Both the position numbers and the translations under genes were made by a program. From positions 3,367 to 67,366 of the forward strand of contig JANNXI010000268.1 of assembly GCA_031409495.1 (NCBI GenBank): a stretch of DNA of 64,000 bases, written 5' to 3'. The notes below the pieces were generated by a model. The model saw only the letters and a list, made by a program, of their open reading frames with translations, was not told where the DNA came from and searched no databases. Each line of letters opens with the position of its first letter. Within the stretch, counting starts at the first letter, position 1. The stretch is from JANMDR01 sp031409495 (GTDB lineage Bacteria > Pseudomonadota > Gammaproteobacteria > Burkholderiales > Usitatibacteraceae). Shown piece after piece: positions 45,472 to 53,698 of this stretch.

Positions 45472-46157
45472 AATACTGCCGCCCGAACACCCCTATTTAC
45501 GCGCTTTTCCAGCCAATTCAAAACTAGAATTGATACGGTCGTAAACACCAAATACAGCACCGCAGCCGCCACATAAAATGTAAATGGCTCGCGCGTGGCA
45601 CCCGCTGCTTGCCCCGCCTTTTGCATCATGTCAGTCAAACCAATAACTGATACGAGGGCCGTAGACTTGATCAACACCAACCAGTTATTACTAAAACCCG
45701 GCAAGGCGTAGCGCACCATTTGCGGCAGCGTAATGCGAAAGAATATTTTGCCATTTGACATGCCATAGGCCATGCCCGCCTCCCGTTGCCCCGGAGGAAT
45801 TGCCATAAGTGCACCGCGAAAAGTTTCTGTTAGGTACGCACCGAATATAAAACCTATCGTGAGCACACCTGCAACAAACGGATTGATATCGATAAAATCG
45901 CCATAGCCGAGCTTAGGTGCAAGGTGATTTACTGCTGTTTGACCGCCATAAAAAATCAACAGCATCAAAATTAAATCAGGTACGCCACGAATTACGGTGG
46001 TGTAAACCGTCGCAATGCCACGTGCCGTACGAGATTTCGATAGCTTCATCGCCGCACCTTGCAGGCCCAGTATCACCGCAATAATCAGCGAGCAAAAAGC
46101 CACGCTTAACGTAATCAGCGAGCCTTCCAAAATACTGGGCAAGTAACCGTGGAGCAT
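45468..46157 (-). CDS. aotQ: Arginine/ornithine ABC transporter permease
   Basis: This 229-residue permease carries the EAA loop (AGMAYGMSNGKIFFRITLPQMVRYALP) and the VYTTVIRGVPDLILMLLIFYGG motif of HisQ/AotQ. It sits between the binding-protein gene, which it overlaps by one base, and aotM, which it overlaps by four. With aotM and aotP it forms the membrane core of the uptake system. Confidence 0.93.
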   Translation of the reverse strand: MLHGYLPSILEGSLITLSVAFCSLIIAVILGLQGAAMKLSKSRTARGIATVYTTVIRGVPDLILMLLIFYGGQTAVNHLAPKLGYGDFIDINPFVAGVLTIGFIFGAYLTETFRGALMAIPPGQREAGMAYGMSNGKIFFRITLPQMVRYALPGFSNNWLVLIKSTALVSVIGLTDMMQKAGQAAGATREPFTFYVAAAVLYLVFTTVSILVLNWLEKRVNRGVRAAVL

Positions 46158-47029
46158 TATTTTTTAACGGCTGGAGTGGCCGGCGCTGCGGGTGTCGCTG
46201 GAGCCGCCACTTTCGGCGGCATCACCTTAGCTTCGGTAATGGCATCGCCATACACATCAAAATCAAAGTACTTATTTTGCAGTTTGGTATACTCGCCGTT
46301 TGCGCGAATCACTTTAATGGCGGCATTGAATTTATCCCGAAGCACCGCATCGTTTTTACGCATCGCCACGCCAGCGCCTAAGCCAAAATACTTTTCATCT
46401 TTTAACAACGGGCCAAAAAAACTGAAGGCTTTGCCCTGCGCCGTTTTCAAAAAGCCATTTTCAGCGACGATAGCGTCTACGAGTAACGCATCAACCCGAC
46501 CTGCCACCAAATCTAAAAACGCCTCATCTTGTTTGGCGTAGCGCTTAATTTCTGAGTCTTTATAGAGCTCAGTCACATAGCGATCTTGGGTAGTAGTGCG
46601 TTGAACACCAATTTTCTTGCCTTTCATTCCTGCTGGCGTGGTTTCAAGCTTCATACCCGACTTCGCCACAAATCGTGCTGGGGTTTGATAGTACTTATCT
46701 GAAAATGCCACTTGCTTCTTACGCTCATCAGTTATGCTCATGCTCGCGATAATAGCGTCAAACTTACGAGCGTTAAGTGCTGGAATCATGCCGTCCCAGT
46801 CTTGCTGCGTCAATGTACATTCCGCTTTCATTTCCGCACACAAGGCGTTAGCCATGTCGATATCAAAACCCTTCAGCTTGCCATCGGTACCGAGTTGGCT
46901 AAAAGGCGGAAAAGCGCCTTCAACACCAATACGGATTTTTTTCCAATCTGGTGCCTGTGCAATTGCGCTTGAAGTGGCAATCAAAAACACAGCAGTCAAG
47001 AATGTTGTGGTGCAGCGGGAAGATTTCAT
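46157..47029 (-). CDS. aotJ: Arginine/ornithine-binding periplasmic protein
   Basis: This 290-residue periplasmic binding protein has a signal peptide (about 1-24) and the family-3 signature GFDIDMANALCAEM; the ligand pocket follows (IASMSITDERKKQVAFSDKYYQTPARFV). The C-terminus has an unusual Ala/Pro/Thr-rich tail (about 15-20 residues). Ligand specificity for arginine/ornithine is inferred from the operon. It starts 25 bp after the cyanophycinase stop, so the cyanophycinase gene is probably the first gene of this operon. Confidence 0.92.
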   Translation of the reverse strand: MKSSRCTTTFLTAVFLIATSSAIAQAPDWKKIRIGVEGAFPPFSQLGTDGKLKGFDIDMANALCAEMKAECTLTQQDWDGMIPALNARKFDAIIASMSITDERKKQVAFSDKYYQTPARFVAKSGMKLETTPAGMKGKKIGVQRTTTQDRYVTELYKDSEIKRYAKQDEAFLDLVAGRVDALLVDAIVAENGFLKTAQGKAFSFFGPLLKDEKYFGLGAGVAMRKNDAVLRDKFNAAIKVIRANGEYTKLQNKYFDFDVYGDAITEAKVMPPKVAAPATPAAPATPAVKK

Positions 47030-47054
47030 GAGTTCAGGCCTTTAAGAATGTATG

Positions 47055-48359
47055 TTAGTTTTTAGCAGGTGGGGTTATTCTGCTTTGCAAAGCGGATTCG
47101 ACGATCGGTACGTAAAGCGGTAGTTTAATTTGTACCGGAACGATGTCCAGATAAATATTTGCCACCGTGTAACGTTCGCTGCCACTTGCAGCGGTGAAGT
47201 ATCCCAGACTATTTGCACCTTTGCTAAATATAAACTCAAACCCTATGTCTGGGCGCTTTTCAGCAGCACCCTTGGGATTGAACGCCAAGCCGATGATACG
47301 TTTGTGTTTGTTATCGATTAAGTTACTCATTACTGTGTAGATAGTGTTGTCCCCCAAGATGGCTGGATAGAACGTTTCGTCACTAAAATAGGGCTTAAAA
47401 CCTGCCGCGGTGTGATCGATTTTGGTACCGCTCAACTTTGCCGTGGAGGGTGTGAGCACGCCGGTGCTAAAGTTGAATTTGTCGCCGCTATCGAGATAGG
47501 TAATTTTGGCATTTTTAATATTATACTCAGCAATTTTTTTATCTGCGCTTGCATCGCGAAGATCCGCGAAAATAGCGCCTTTAGCACCAATTACCTCTAT
47601 GGTGTTGCCTTGAATAATAGCGGCTGAATCTTCTTCAACACCGAGGCCTAACTTGGTGTTTGCAGTTTGCATCGCGGGCAGTAAGCGACCCAATCTACCA
47701 CGCTTTAAAAAATGCTGATCCACAAACATTTCAGCGCCTGCAAATCCCAACCCCACATCTAACTCACGCTCATTACCGAGACTGCCCATCCGCGCCCCGA
47801 ACTTCAACACGTCCAGCACATCGGGTGCGTCGCGAAACATGGTTTTACTCATGATTGCAGCGCCTGCACTTGTTCCTGCAACCACACCGCCTTTATCAAA
47901 TAGATTCCAAATAGCTTCGAGCACCGGCGAACGACTGCCGTCGGCATTAACCAACGCTTGGGTAATCCGCTCTTGCGATCCACCAGAAAAAAATACGCCC
48001 TGACTTTCATTTACTTTTCGCACTAGCGTTGGGCTACGTGCAGCCGTTTTATAACCTACCTGGGAAGCGGATTCTTTCAACATCGGCGCAACCCGAATGT
48101 GTTCAGCTACCGCGCCGTGTTTGCTCAAAGACGCAATAATTGATTGCGCTGATTTCTCCGGATTGTCGGCAGCTGTAGCGAATACCGCAAATTTACTACC
48201 CTTGCCGCCTGCCAACGCCACAATCCGTGCCCACACTTCGTCGTTGTCCGCCTTCAGCGCACCACCGATTGGTACTGCAATACCAGCGCCGCCTGCCATC
48301 GGCGTTAGCGAAAGCCAAACCAATGTGCAGCAGAGTTGTAAAATATTTTTTAAGGACAT
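47055..48359 (-). CDS. Exported cyanophycinase (first copy)
   Basis: This 434-residue serine peptidase of the S51/cyanophycinase family hydrolyses cyanophycin (multi-L-arginyl-poly-L-aspartate) to beta-Asp-Arg dipeptides. A signal peptide (about 1-26) indicates secretion. The nucleophile lies in GGVVAGTSAGAAIMS, the oxyanion/glycine loop in VFFSGGSQERITQAL, and the family hallmark VDQHFLKRGRLGRLLPAM is complete. The ATG at 48359 has AAGGA upstream. The C-terminal 150 residues form an extra beta-rich part. The gene leads directly into aotJQMOP-argR, linking polymer hydrolysis to arginine uptake. Confidence 0.93.
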   Translation of the reverse strand: MSLKNILQLCCTLVWLSLTPMAGGAGIAVPIGGALKADNDEVWARIVALAGGKGSKFAVFATAADNPEKSAQSIIASLSKHGAVAEHIRVAPMLKESASQVGYKTAARSPTLVRKVNESQGVFFSGGSQERITQALVNADGSRSPVLEAIWNLFDKGGVVAGTSAGAAIMSKTMFRDAPDVLDVLKFGARMGSLGNERELDVGLGFAGAEMFVDQHFLKRGRLGRLLPAMQTANTKLGLGVEEDSAAIIQGNTIEVIGAKGAIFADLRDASADKKIAEYNIKNAKITYLDSGDKFNFSTGVLTPSTAKLSGTKIDHTAAGFKPYFSDETFYPAILGDNTIYTVMSNLIDNKHKRIIGLAFNPKGAAEKRPDIGFEFIFSKGANSLGYFTAASGSERYTVANIYLDIVPVQIKLPLYVPIVESALQSRITPPAKN

Positions 48360-48474
48360 ATTGTCAAAAATCCGAATGATAGTAACGGCACGGCGCGGCA
48401 AAAAATTAGGGTTACGGCAGTTTGTCACAGCTCATGGCTGTGCGGTGTATCGGCACAATGAATGTGTAATTTGG

Positions 48475-48495
48475 CGTCGCATTCAGACAAACTAA
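48475..48495 (+). promoter_or_regulatory. Possible ArgR half-site, plus strand
   Basis: CGTCGC followed by ATTCAGAC, then AA, fits the half-site pattern at five of six core positions and at the AA. It lies in the gap between the first cyanophycinase and the TonB receptor. Confidence 0.35.
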
Positions 48496-48590
48496 GATCA
48501 GCAATAGCGACGCTTAAAGAGTACGCAGGCCGCACACCCCAAAATGACGCGCTAAGCATCAACTTGGTGCATTTTCAACGCAAAAACCCC

Positions 48591-48663
48591 ATGCGTTGCA
48601 TTTTTACGACAAACCTGAAACGCACCTTTCAGTTTTGCGACGCGAAGTTGTACTGAAGCGACG
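48591..48663 (-). promoter_or_regulatory. Tandem ArgR-type operator in the cyanophycinase/TonB divergent region
   Basis: On the minus strand, CGTCGC-TTCAGTAC-AA-CTTCG (48663-48643) is followed without gap by CGTCGC-AAAACTGA-AA-GGTGC (48642-48622), an exact 21-bp direct repeat of the half-site form. A third, TGTCGT-AAAAATGC-AA-CGCAT, lies at 48611-48591. The sites lie about 160 bp before the TonB receptor start and 230-300 bp before the cyanophycinase start. The 460-bp gap otherwise shows no gene. Confidence 0.7.
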
Positions 48664-48819
48664 CCCGCCTGAGTACGGCTACTTTTTCAAAAATTGAACG
48701 CCTACACTGCAATTTGGAAAAAAGTTTGCATGGCAATGCGGAAAGTCAATTTTAAGTCACTGCCCACAAGCTGTAAGAGACCCTTAGTTTTTTCACTATT
48801 TTATGGGAGCACCGTACAA

Positions 48820-51558
48820 ATGAACCATCGTCAACTCGTTTCTTCGGCAACATCGTCAGCAAGTTTCAAACTTAAGGTTTGTGCGGTTGCCGTATCTGCA
48901 GCCATTGCAGTTATTTCGCAATCCAGTTTTGCCCAAACTCCTGCCCCAACCCCAGTCGAAGTCGCGCCGGCGAAGCCCGTGACCCAAAAAGTCGAGCGTA
49001 TCGAAATTACGGGCTCCTCTATCAAGCGCCTTGAAGGCGAGACTTCGTTACCAGTTCAAATTATCAAGAAAGAAGATATTGAGCGTACCGGCGCCACGAC
49101 TGCAGCTGAGTTACTGACTAAAATTTCTGCTAGTGCTGCGGCACTAACCGACGGCGCAAGTTTTTCGGATATCGCCGGACAACGTGGCTTCAGCGGCGCC
49201 AATCTGCGCGGCATTGGCGTTTCATCCACACTCATTTTGCTCAACGGCCGTCGCGTTGCTAACTTTGCATCGCCAGGTGGTGCCAGTGGCGTTGATTTGA
49301 ACGCAATCCCATCAGCCGCCATTGCTCGCGTAGAAGTGTTGAAAGACGGCGCCTCGGCTATTTATGGAACTGACGCTATTGGCGGCGTAATTAACTTCAT
49401 TACCAATACCGATTACCAGGGTTTCGATGCCTCTGCCTATGTATCCGACACCCAGCATGGCGGTGCCGGCAAAAATATTTACAGCGTTTCTGCAGGTACT
49501 GGTAGCCTTGCCCGCGATGGCTTCAATATTTTTGGTGTAATTGACTATTCAGAAAATAAAACATTACGCTCAGGCCAGCGTAAGTGGATAGGCTCTGTTT
49601 TTCAACCGGATATTAACCTAGACGTCGGTAGCTCAAACACCTACCCCGCCAACGCGCGCCGTACCCGCGCCAATGGCACAGCAACGGGTTCCCGCTTAAA
49701 TCCATCAGCACCCGCTTGTAATCCACCTGCAACCATCTACGCACCAGGCAGCTTTGTTGGTGCCAGCGCTTGCTTGTACGATTACATGCAAGATACCGAG
49801 ATTTTCCCAGCGTCAGAGCGCCTATCCGCGATGACTCGCGCGCAATACGTTGTCAACGCTGACCACACTTTATTTGGTGAATATTTGTACAGCAGCACTA
49901 ATTCAACCTATAAAATTTCACCGCTGACCGTCACCAATTTGAACTACCCTGCCAATGGTAAATATTATCCAACTAGCTTGGGTGTAACTGGCCCGCTGCG
50001 CTTAAATTTGCGTTTATCCGAAGCCGGTGGCCGTACCAATGAAGTTGAAGCGATCACTGAACGTTTAGTATTTGGTGCAAAGGGTGTTGTGGCAGGTTGG
50101 GATTACGATGCCGGCGTAAATATTAGTCAAAGTCGCGTAGTTGATGCTTACGTCAATGGTTATGTCGCTACGGCACCGTTTGACACCGCATTCTTAACCG
50201 GTAATATCAATCCGTTTGGCCCATCAGATGCAGCTGGCTTGGCGTTACTAAACAGCACTAAAATTAGCGATAAGGCGCGTGATTCCAAAGGCAGAACTGA
50301 AATGGTGGACATCAAAGCATCGCGTCCTTTATTTGCTTTAGCCGGTGGCGACGCTGCAGTGGCACTTGGCTTAGAAGTACGCCGTGAGTCGCTAGCCTTC
50401 ACGCCGTCAACCCTACTTGCAGCAGGGCAGATTCGTGGTGATGGCGTATCCGTAGGCTTTACGGGAAAGCGCGATGTAAATGCCGCCTACGCAGAGATGA
50501 GCCTACCATTTACCAGCGCTATCGAGGCACAAGTTGCATTGCGTTACGATGATTACAGCGATGCCGGTAGCAGCACAAACCCTAAGTTTGGTCTCCGTTA
50601 TGTGCTCAACAAACAAGTGCTATTCCGTACGTCTTACAGCACAGGTTTCCGCGCGCCAAGCTTGGCAGATTTGTACGCGCCCTCTCGTACCGGCCAAACC
50701 AACGGCATCTATAACGATCCATTGGGTTGCATTGTACGTGGCGCCATTAACAACACCAACAACCCTGATTACTGCGGCATTCAGCCCAGCAAGCTTACCG
50801 GCGGCAATGCTGATTTGAAGCCGGAAAAATCGAAGCAATTCTCAATCGGCACGGCCTTTGAACCGAACAATATATTGAGTGGTAGCCTGGATTACTGGCA
50901 AATTGAAAAGACAGACGTTATTTCCGCACCAGAGGGAGTGCTGTTTACTGACCCAGTCCGTTTCGCGGAGTTTTTTAATCGCGCACCAGCAGATCCAACT
51001 CTAGGCGGTATTCCAGGCTTCATCAACTCGATCGATTCACGCTTGCGTAATTTTGCAGCGCTTAAGACAACGGGCTTTGACGTTTCGGCTGATGTGCGTT
51101 TACCTAAGAACAATTTAGGCAAATTTGGCGTGAGCTTAAACGGCACCTATGTTTTAACCTACAAAACCCAGGCAGGTTCAGGCGCTAACTTTACGAACGG
51201 CGTAGGCATATTTGTAAATGACCAAATCGTGCAACGCTGGCGCCATACCCTCGCGTTTAACTTTGACCGTGGCCCGTTTGCAGCAACACTGACGCAAACG
51301 TTTTACAAAGGCTATCAGGATCAAAACCCATTGCAAGATGGCAGTATTCGTAACGTAGAAAACTATCAGCTTTGGGACTTAACGGGTTCATACCGCATCA
51401 ACCAAAATTTCCGCGTACGCGCTGGTATTAAAAACGTAGCGGATGCAAACCCTCCTAAATCAAATCAAGTGTTTTTCTTCTTGGCCGGTTACGACCCAAG
51501 CTACACAGACCCACGTGGCCGTACCTTCTTTGCCAGCGCTAATTACTCGTTTAAGTAA
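48820..51558 (+). CDS. TonB-dependent outer-membrane receptor
   Basis: This 912-residue receptor has a signal peptide ending FAQ (about residue 39), a plug domain (TGSSIKRLEGETSLPVQIIKKEDIERTGATTAAELL; RGIGVSSTLILLNGRRV; EVLKDGASAIYGTDAIGGVINFIT) and a 22-strand barrel ending in a terminal aromatic-type strand (FFASANYSFK). It lacks any sign of an iron-siderophore partner. The ATG at 48820 has a GGGAG site and begins the signal peptide; earlier in-frame ATGs from 48694 would add about 42 residues of unlikely sequence. Flanked by two cyanophycinase genes and arginine operons, it probably imports cyanophycin-derived Asp-Arg peptides or oligomers. Confidence 0.93.
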   Translation: MNHRQLVSSATSSASFKLKVCAVAVSAAIAVISQSSFAQTPAPTPVEVAPAKPVTQKVERIEITGSSIKRLEGETSLPVQIIKKEDIERTGATTAAELLTKISASAAALTDGASFSDIAGQRGFSGANLRGIGVSSTLILLNGRRVANFASPGGASGVDLNAIPSAAIARVEVLKDGASAIYGTDAIGGVINFITNTDYQGFDASAYVSDTQHGGAGKNIYSVSAGTGSLARDGFNIFGVIDYSENKTLRSGQRKWIGSVFQPDINLDVGSSNTYPANARRTRANGTATGSRLNPSAPACNPPATIYAPGSFVGASACLYDYMQDTEIFPASERLSAMTRAQYVVNADHTLFGEYLYSSTNSTYKISPLTVTNLNYPANGKYYPTSLGVTGPLRLNLRLSEAGGRTNEVEAITERLVFGAKGVVAGWDYDAGVNISQSRVVDAYVNGYVATAPFDTAFLTGNINPFGPSDAAGLALLNSTKISDKARDSKGRTEMVDIKASRPLFALAGGDAAVALGLEVRRESLAFTPSTLLAAGQIRGDGVSVGFTGKRDVNAAYAEMSLPFTSAIEAQVALRYDDYSDAGSSTNPKFGLRYVLNKQVLFRTSYSTGFRAPSLADLYAPSRTGQTNGIYNDPLGCIVRGAINNTNNPDYCGIQPSKLTGGNADLKPEKSKQFSIGTAFEPNNILSGSLDYWQIEKTDVISAPEGVLFTDPVRFAEFFNRAPADPTLGGIPGFINSIDSRLRNFAALKTTGFDVSADVRLPKNNLGKFGVSLNGTYVLTYKTQAGSGANFTNGVGIFVNDQIVQRWRHTLAFNFDRGPFAATLTQTFYKGYQDQNPLQDGSIRNVENYQLWDLTGSYRINQNFRVRAGIKNVADANPPKSNQVFFFLAGYDPSYTDPRGRTFFASANYSFK

Positions 51559-51620
51559 TCTCATCGCTAGTTTTGCAGCAACCGTTATGAAGTAGCACAG
51601 CAGGTCAAATTAACGCTACA

Positions 51621-51656
51621 AAAATCCCCGCTAGGCATGTGTCTAGCGGGGATTTT
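51621..51656 (+). terminator. Rho-independent terminator after the TonB receptor
   Basis: AAAATCCCCGCTAG pairs with CTAGCGGGGATTTT across an 8-base loop and ends in TTTTT. It lies 63 bp past the receptor stop. Confidence 0.9.
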
Positions 51657-51685
51657 TACATTTATTTTTCGGCCAATAGCGGGCA

Positions 51686-51727
51686 TGTCGCAAAACCAAC
51701 ATTTCATGTCGCTTTTTGCGCGGTTAG
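51686..51727 (+). promoter_or_regulatory. Tandem ArgR-type operator before the second cyanophycinase
   Basis: Two TGTCGC cores at 51686 and 51707 are exactly 21 bp apart in direct orientation, the spacing of two half-sites. The AA positions are imperfect (CA and CG). The site lies about 100 bp before the ATG of the second cyanophycinase gene. Confidence 0.6.
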
Positions 51728-51829
51728 TTTTAGCAAGTAAGCCTATATTTAATTCAAGTTCCATGGAACGAGAACAAAGCACTTGCTGCGTTGCAGCATT
51801 TTTAACACTATTTCAATACGGATATCAAT

Positions 51830-53497
51830 ATGCGCAATCTATTTGGCAGCATTATCGACACATTTGTAAGTGTTTTCAATATAGCGGCATTCGCTACCGC
51901 ACTGGGTCTCACGCTGCTTAGCAGCTCTGCTTACGCAGCTTGCCGCACAGCGGAAGCTGAACCCAACAATAGCGACACCGCGGCTAACATCGATGTGTGC
52001 GCGGGCACCGCCATATCCGGCACCATTAGTAGTGCATCGGACTTTGACTGGTACAAACTTACCGTCACAGCCCCCGGCACAATTTCTATCAGTCTTAGCC
52101 ATGCCACCGGCATAGATCTTGACTGGTACCTATACAAGGCTACTGGAGGCTATATCGCTTACGCCTCCACTTCAGCCAACCCAGAAGCAGGCAGCAAAGC
52201 GGTCACCACTACTGGCACCTACTATATTCGCGTTAAAAACTATTCCGGCTCGGGCAACTACAGTTTAACTGTGTCGGGACCAATAGCGGCTGGTGGCGGC
52301 GGATTACCTGTACCCACATTTGGCACCTTCAGCGTACCGACTAAAAACCCTGGAGATGCCCCATTTACGGCTGTTGCACCAACTAGCAATAGCTCTGGCG
52401 CATTTAGCTTTACCAGTAGCAACACCGCTGTGGCTACTGTATCCGGCAGCACCATTACTGTCGTAGCTGCAGGAAGCTCAACCATTACTGCGAACCAAGC
52501 CGCCACGGCAACTTATGCTGCCGGCAGCACTAGCGCTACGCTAGCCGTTGGCGCCGCTGTTTGGCCTTGCACACTCCCCACTGGCGTAAACTTAGGCCGC
52601 ATCGGCAGCGCAACGGACGTATCACCTGCCACTACGGGCGGCTTTGTATTAATGGGTGGTGGTTCAGATGTTGACGCGGCATTGCAATGGATGATCGGTA
52701 AATCCGGTGGCGGTGACGTACTAGTGTTGCGTTCAACCGGCACCAATGGCTATAACAGCTATCTTCAAGGCTTAGGCACCGTTAATTCTGTGCAGACTTT
52801 ATTGGTCGACAATGCCACCGAAGGCAACAATGCGTGCGTAGGTGAAACGATTAGACGCGCGGAAATGGTGTTTATAGCGGGCGGCGATCAACAAAACTAT
52901 GTCGATTTTTTCAAAGGCAAAGCGGTTGGCTCAGCGCTCAACCATTTAATCAACACCAAGAGAGCACCTATCGGCGGCACCAGCGCTGGCATGGCCATCT
53001 TAGGGCAGTACTATCACCCGGGCGGGGCGGCTAATGATTCTTCTTCCCTAGCTAATCCCACTGGAGTTGCTATCGGCAATAATTTCTTGAGCAGCACGTT
53101 GCTCAATAACGTCATCACCGACACCCACTTCAGTCAGCGCACCCGTCAAGCGCGACTAAGTGCCATGTTAGCAAGCACCATTTACAACTTTGGGGTGACA
53201 TGGCAAAACATGCGTGGCATTGCCTGCGATGAAGGTACGGCCTACGCCCTTGACGCCGCTGGCACTGGTAGAGTATTTGGCAGTAATGCTTGCTTTTTTG
53301 TGAAGCCAACTGGGGCACCAGAAACATTGGCTGCTAACACTGCCCTCACTTGGAATTTAAACTTTTTAGCGTTAAATGTTTACCGCGTGCCGGGTACCAC
53401 CACCGGCACCAACACCTTCAACATGAACACCTTTAGCGGGACCGGTGGAACGACACAGGCATGGTCTGCTTCAAACGGCACCTTCACGATTCGTTAA
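51830..53497 (+). CDS. Secreted multidomain cyanophycinase (second copy)
   Basis: This 555-residue extracellular cyanophycinase has a signal peptide at about 1-37, a bacterial pre-peptidase C-terminal-type (PPC) domain at about 42-150 (EAEPNNSDTAANID, DFDWYKLTV, YYIRVKNYSGSGNYSLTV), an Ig-like (Big2-type) domain at about 160-245, and an S51 catalytic domain from about 268. The nucleophile sits in IGGTSAGMAILG, the glycine loop in VFIAGGDQQNYVDFF, and the hallmark DTHFSQRTRQARLSAML is intact. The accessory domains suggest anchoring to an insoluble substrate such as cyanophycin granules. It is followed by a strong terminator and preceded by an ArgR-type operator. Confidence 0.93.
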   Translation: MRNLFGSIIDTFVSVFNIAAFATALGLTLLSSSAYAACRTAEAEPNNSDTAANIDVCAGTAISGTISSASDFDWYKLTVTAPGTISISLSHATGIDLDWYLYKATGGYIAYASTSANPEAGSKAVTTTGTYYIRVKNYSGSGNYSLTVSGPIAAGGGGLPVPTFGTFSVPTKNPGDAPFTAVAPTSNSSGAFSFTSSNTAVATVSGSTITVVAAGSSTITANQAATATYAAGSTSATLAVGAAVWPCTLPTGVNLGRIGSATDVSPATTGGFVLMGGGSDVDAALQWMIGKSGGGDVLVLRSTGTNGYNSYLQGLGTVNSVQTLLVDNATEGNNACVGETIRRAEMVFIAGGDQQNYVDFFKGKAVGSALNHLINTKRAPIGGTSAGMAILGQYYHPGGAANDSSSLANPTGVAIGNNFLSSTLLNNVITDTHFSQRTRQARLSAMLASTIYNFGVTWQNMRGIACDEGTAYALDAAGTGRVFGSNACFFVKPTGAPETLAANTALTWNLNFLALNVYRVPGTTTGTNTFNMNTFSGTGGTTQAWSASNGTFTIR

Positions 53498-53518
53498 AGC
53501 CCGTTTTTAACACCCTCC

Positions 53519-53554
53519 AACGCCATCTTGCGCAAACAAGATGGCGTTTTTTAT
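53519..53554 (+). terminator. Rho-independent terminator after the second cyanophycinase
   Basis: CGCCATCTTG and CAAGATGGCG arms around CGCAAA, followed by TTTTTT. It lies 22 bp past the stop. Confidence 0.92.
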
Positions 53555-53698
53555 GGCGACCACGCTTGCGCAGCACGCTGTTTCAAACGCTATTTCCGCA
53601 CATATTTTGAGCATAAAGTTGAATAAACCACGCGAGACGGTTATGCTTCCTGGTTGCCCAAAATAATCGGGCGTAAATGTGAAAAGTAGCTGCTACTT

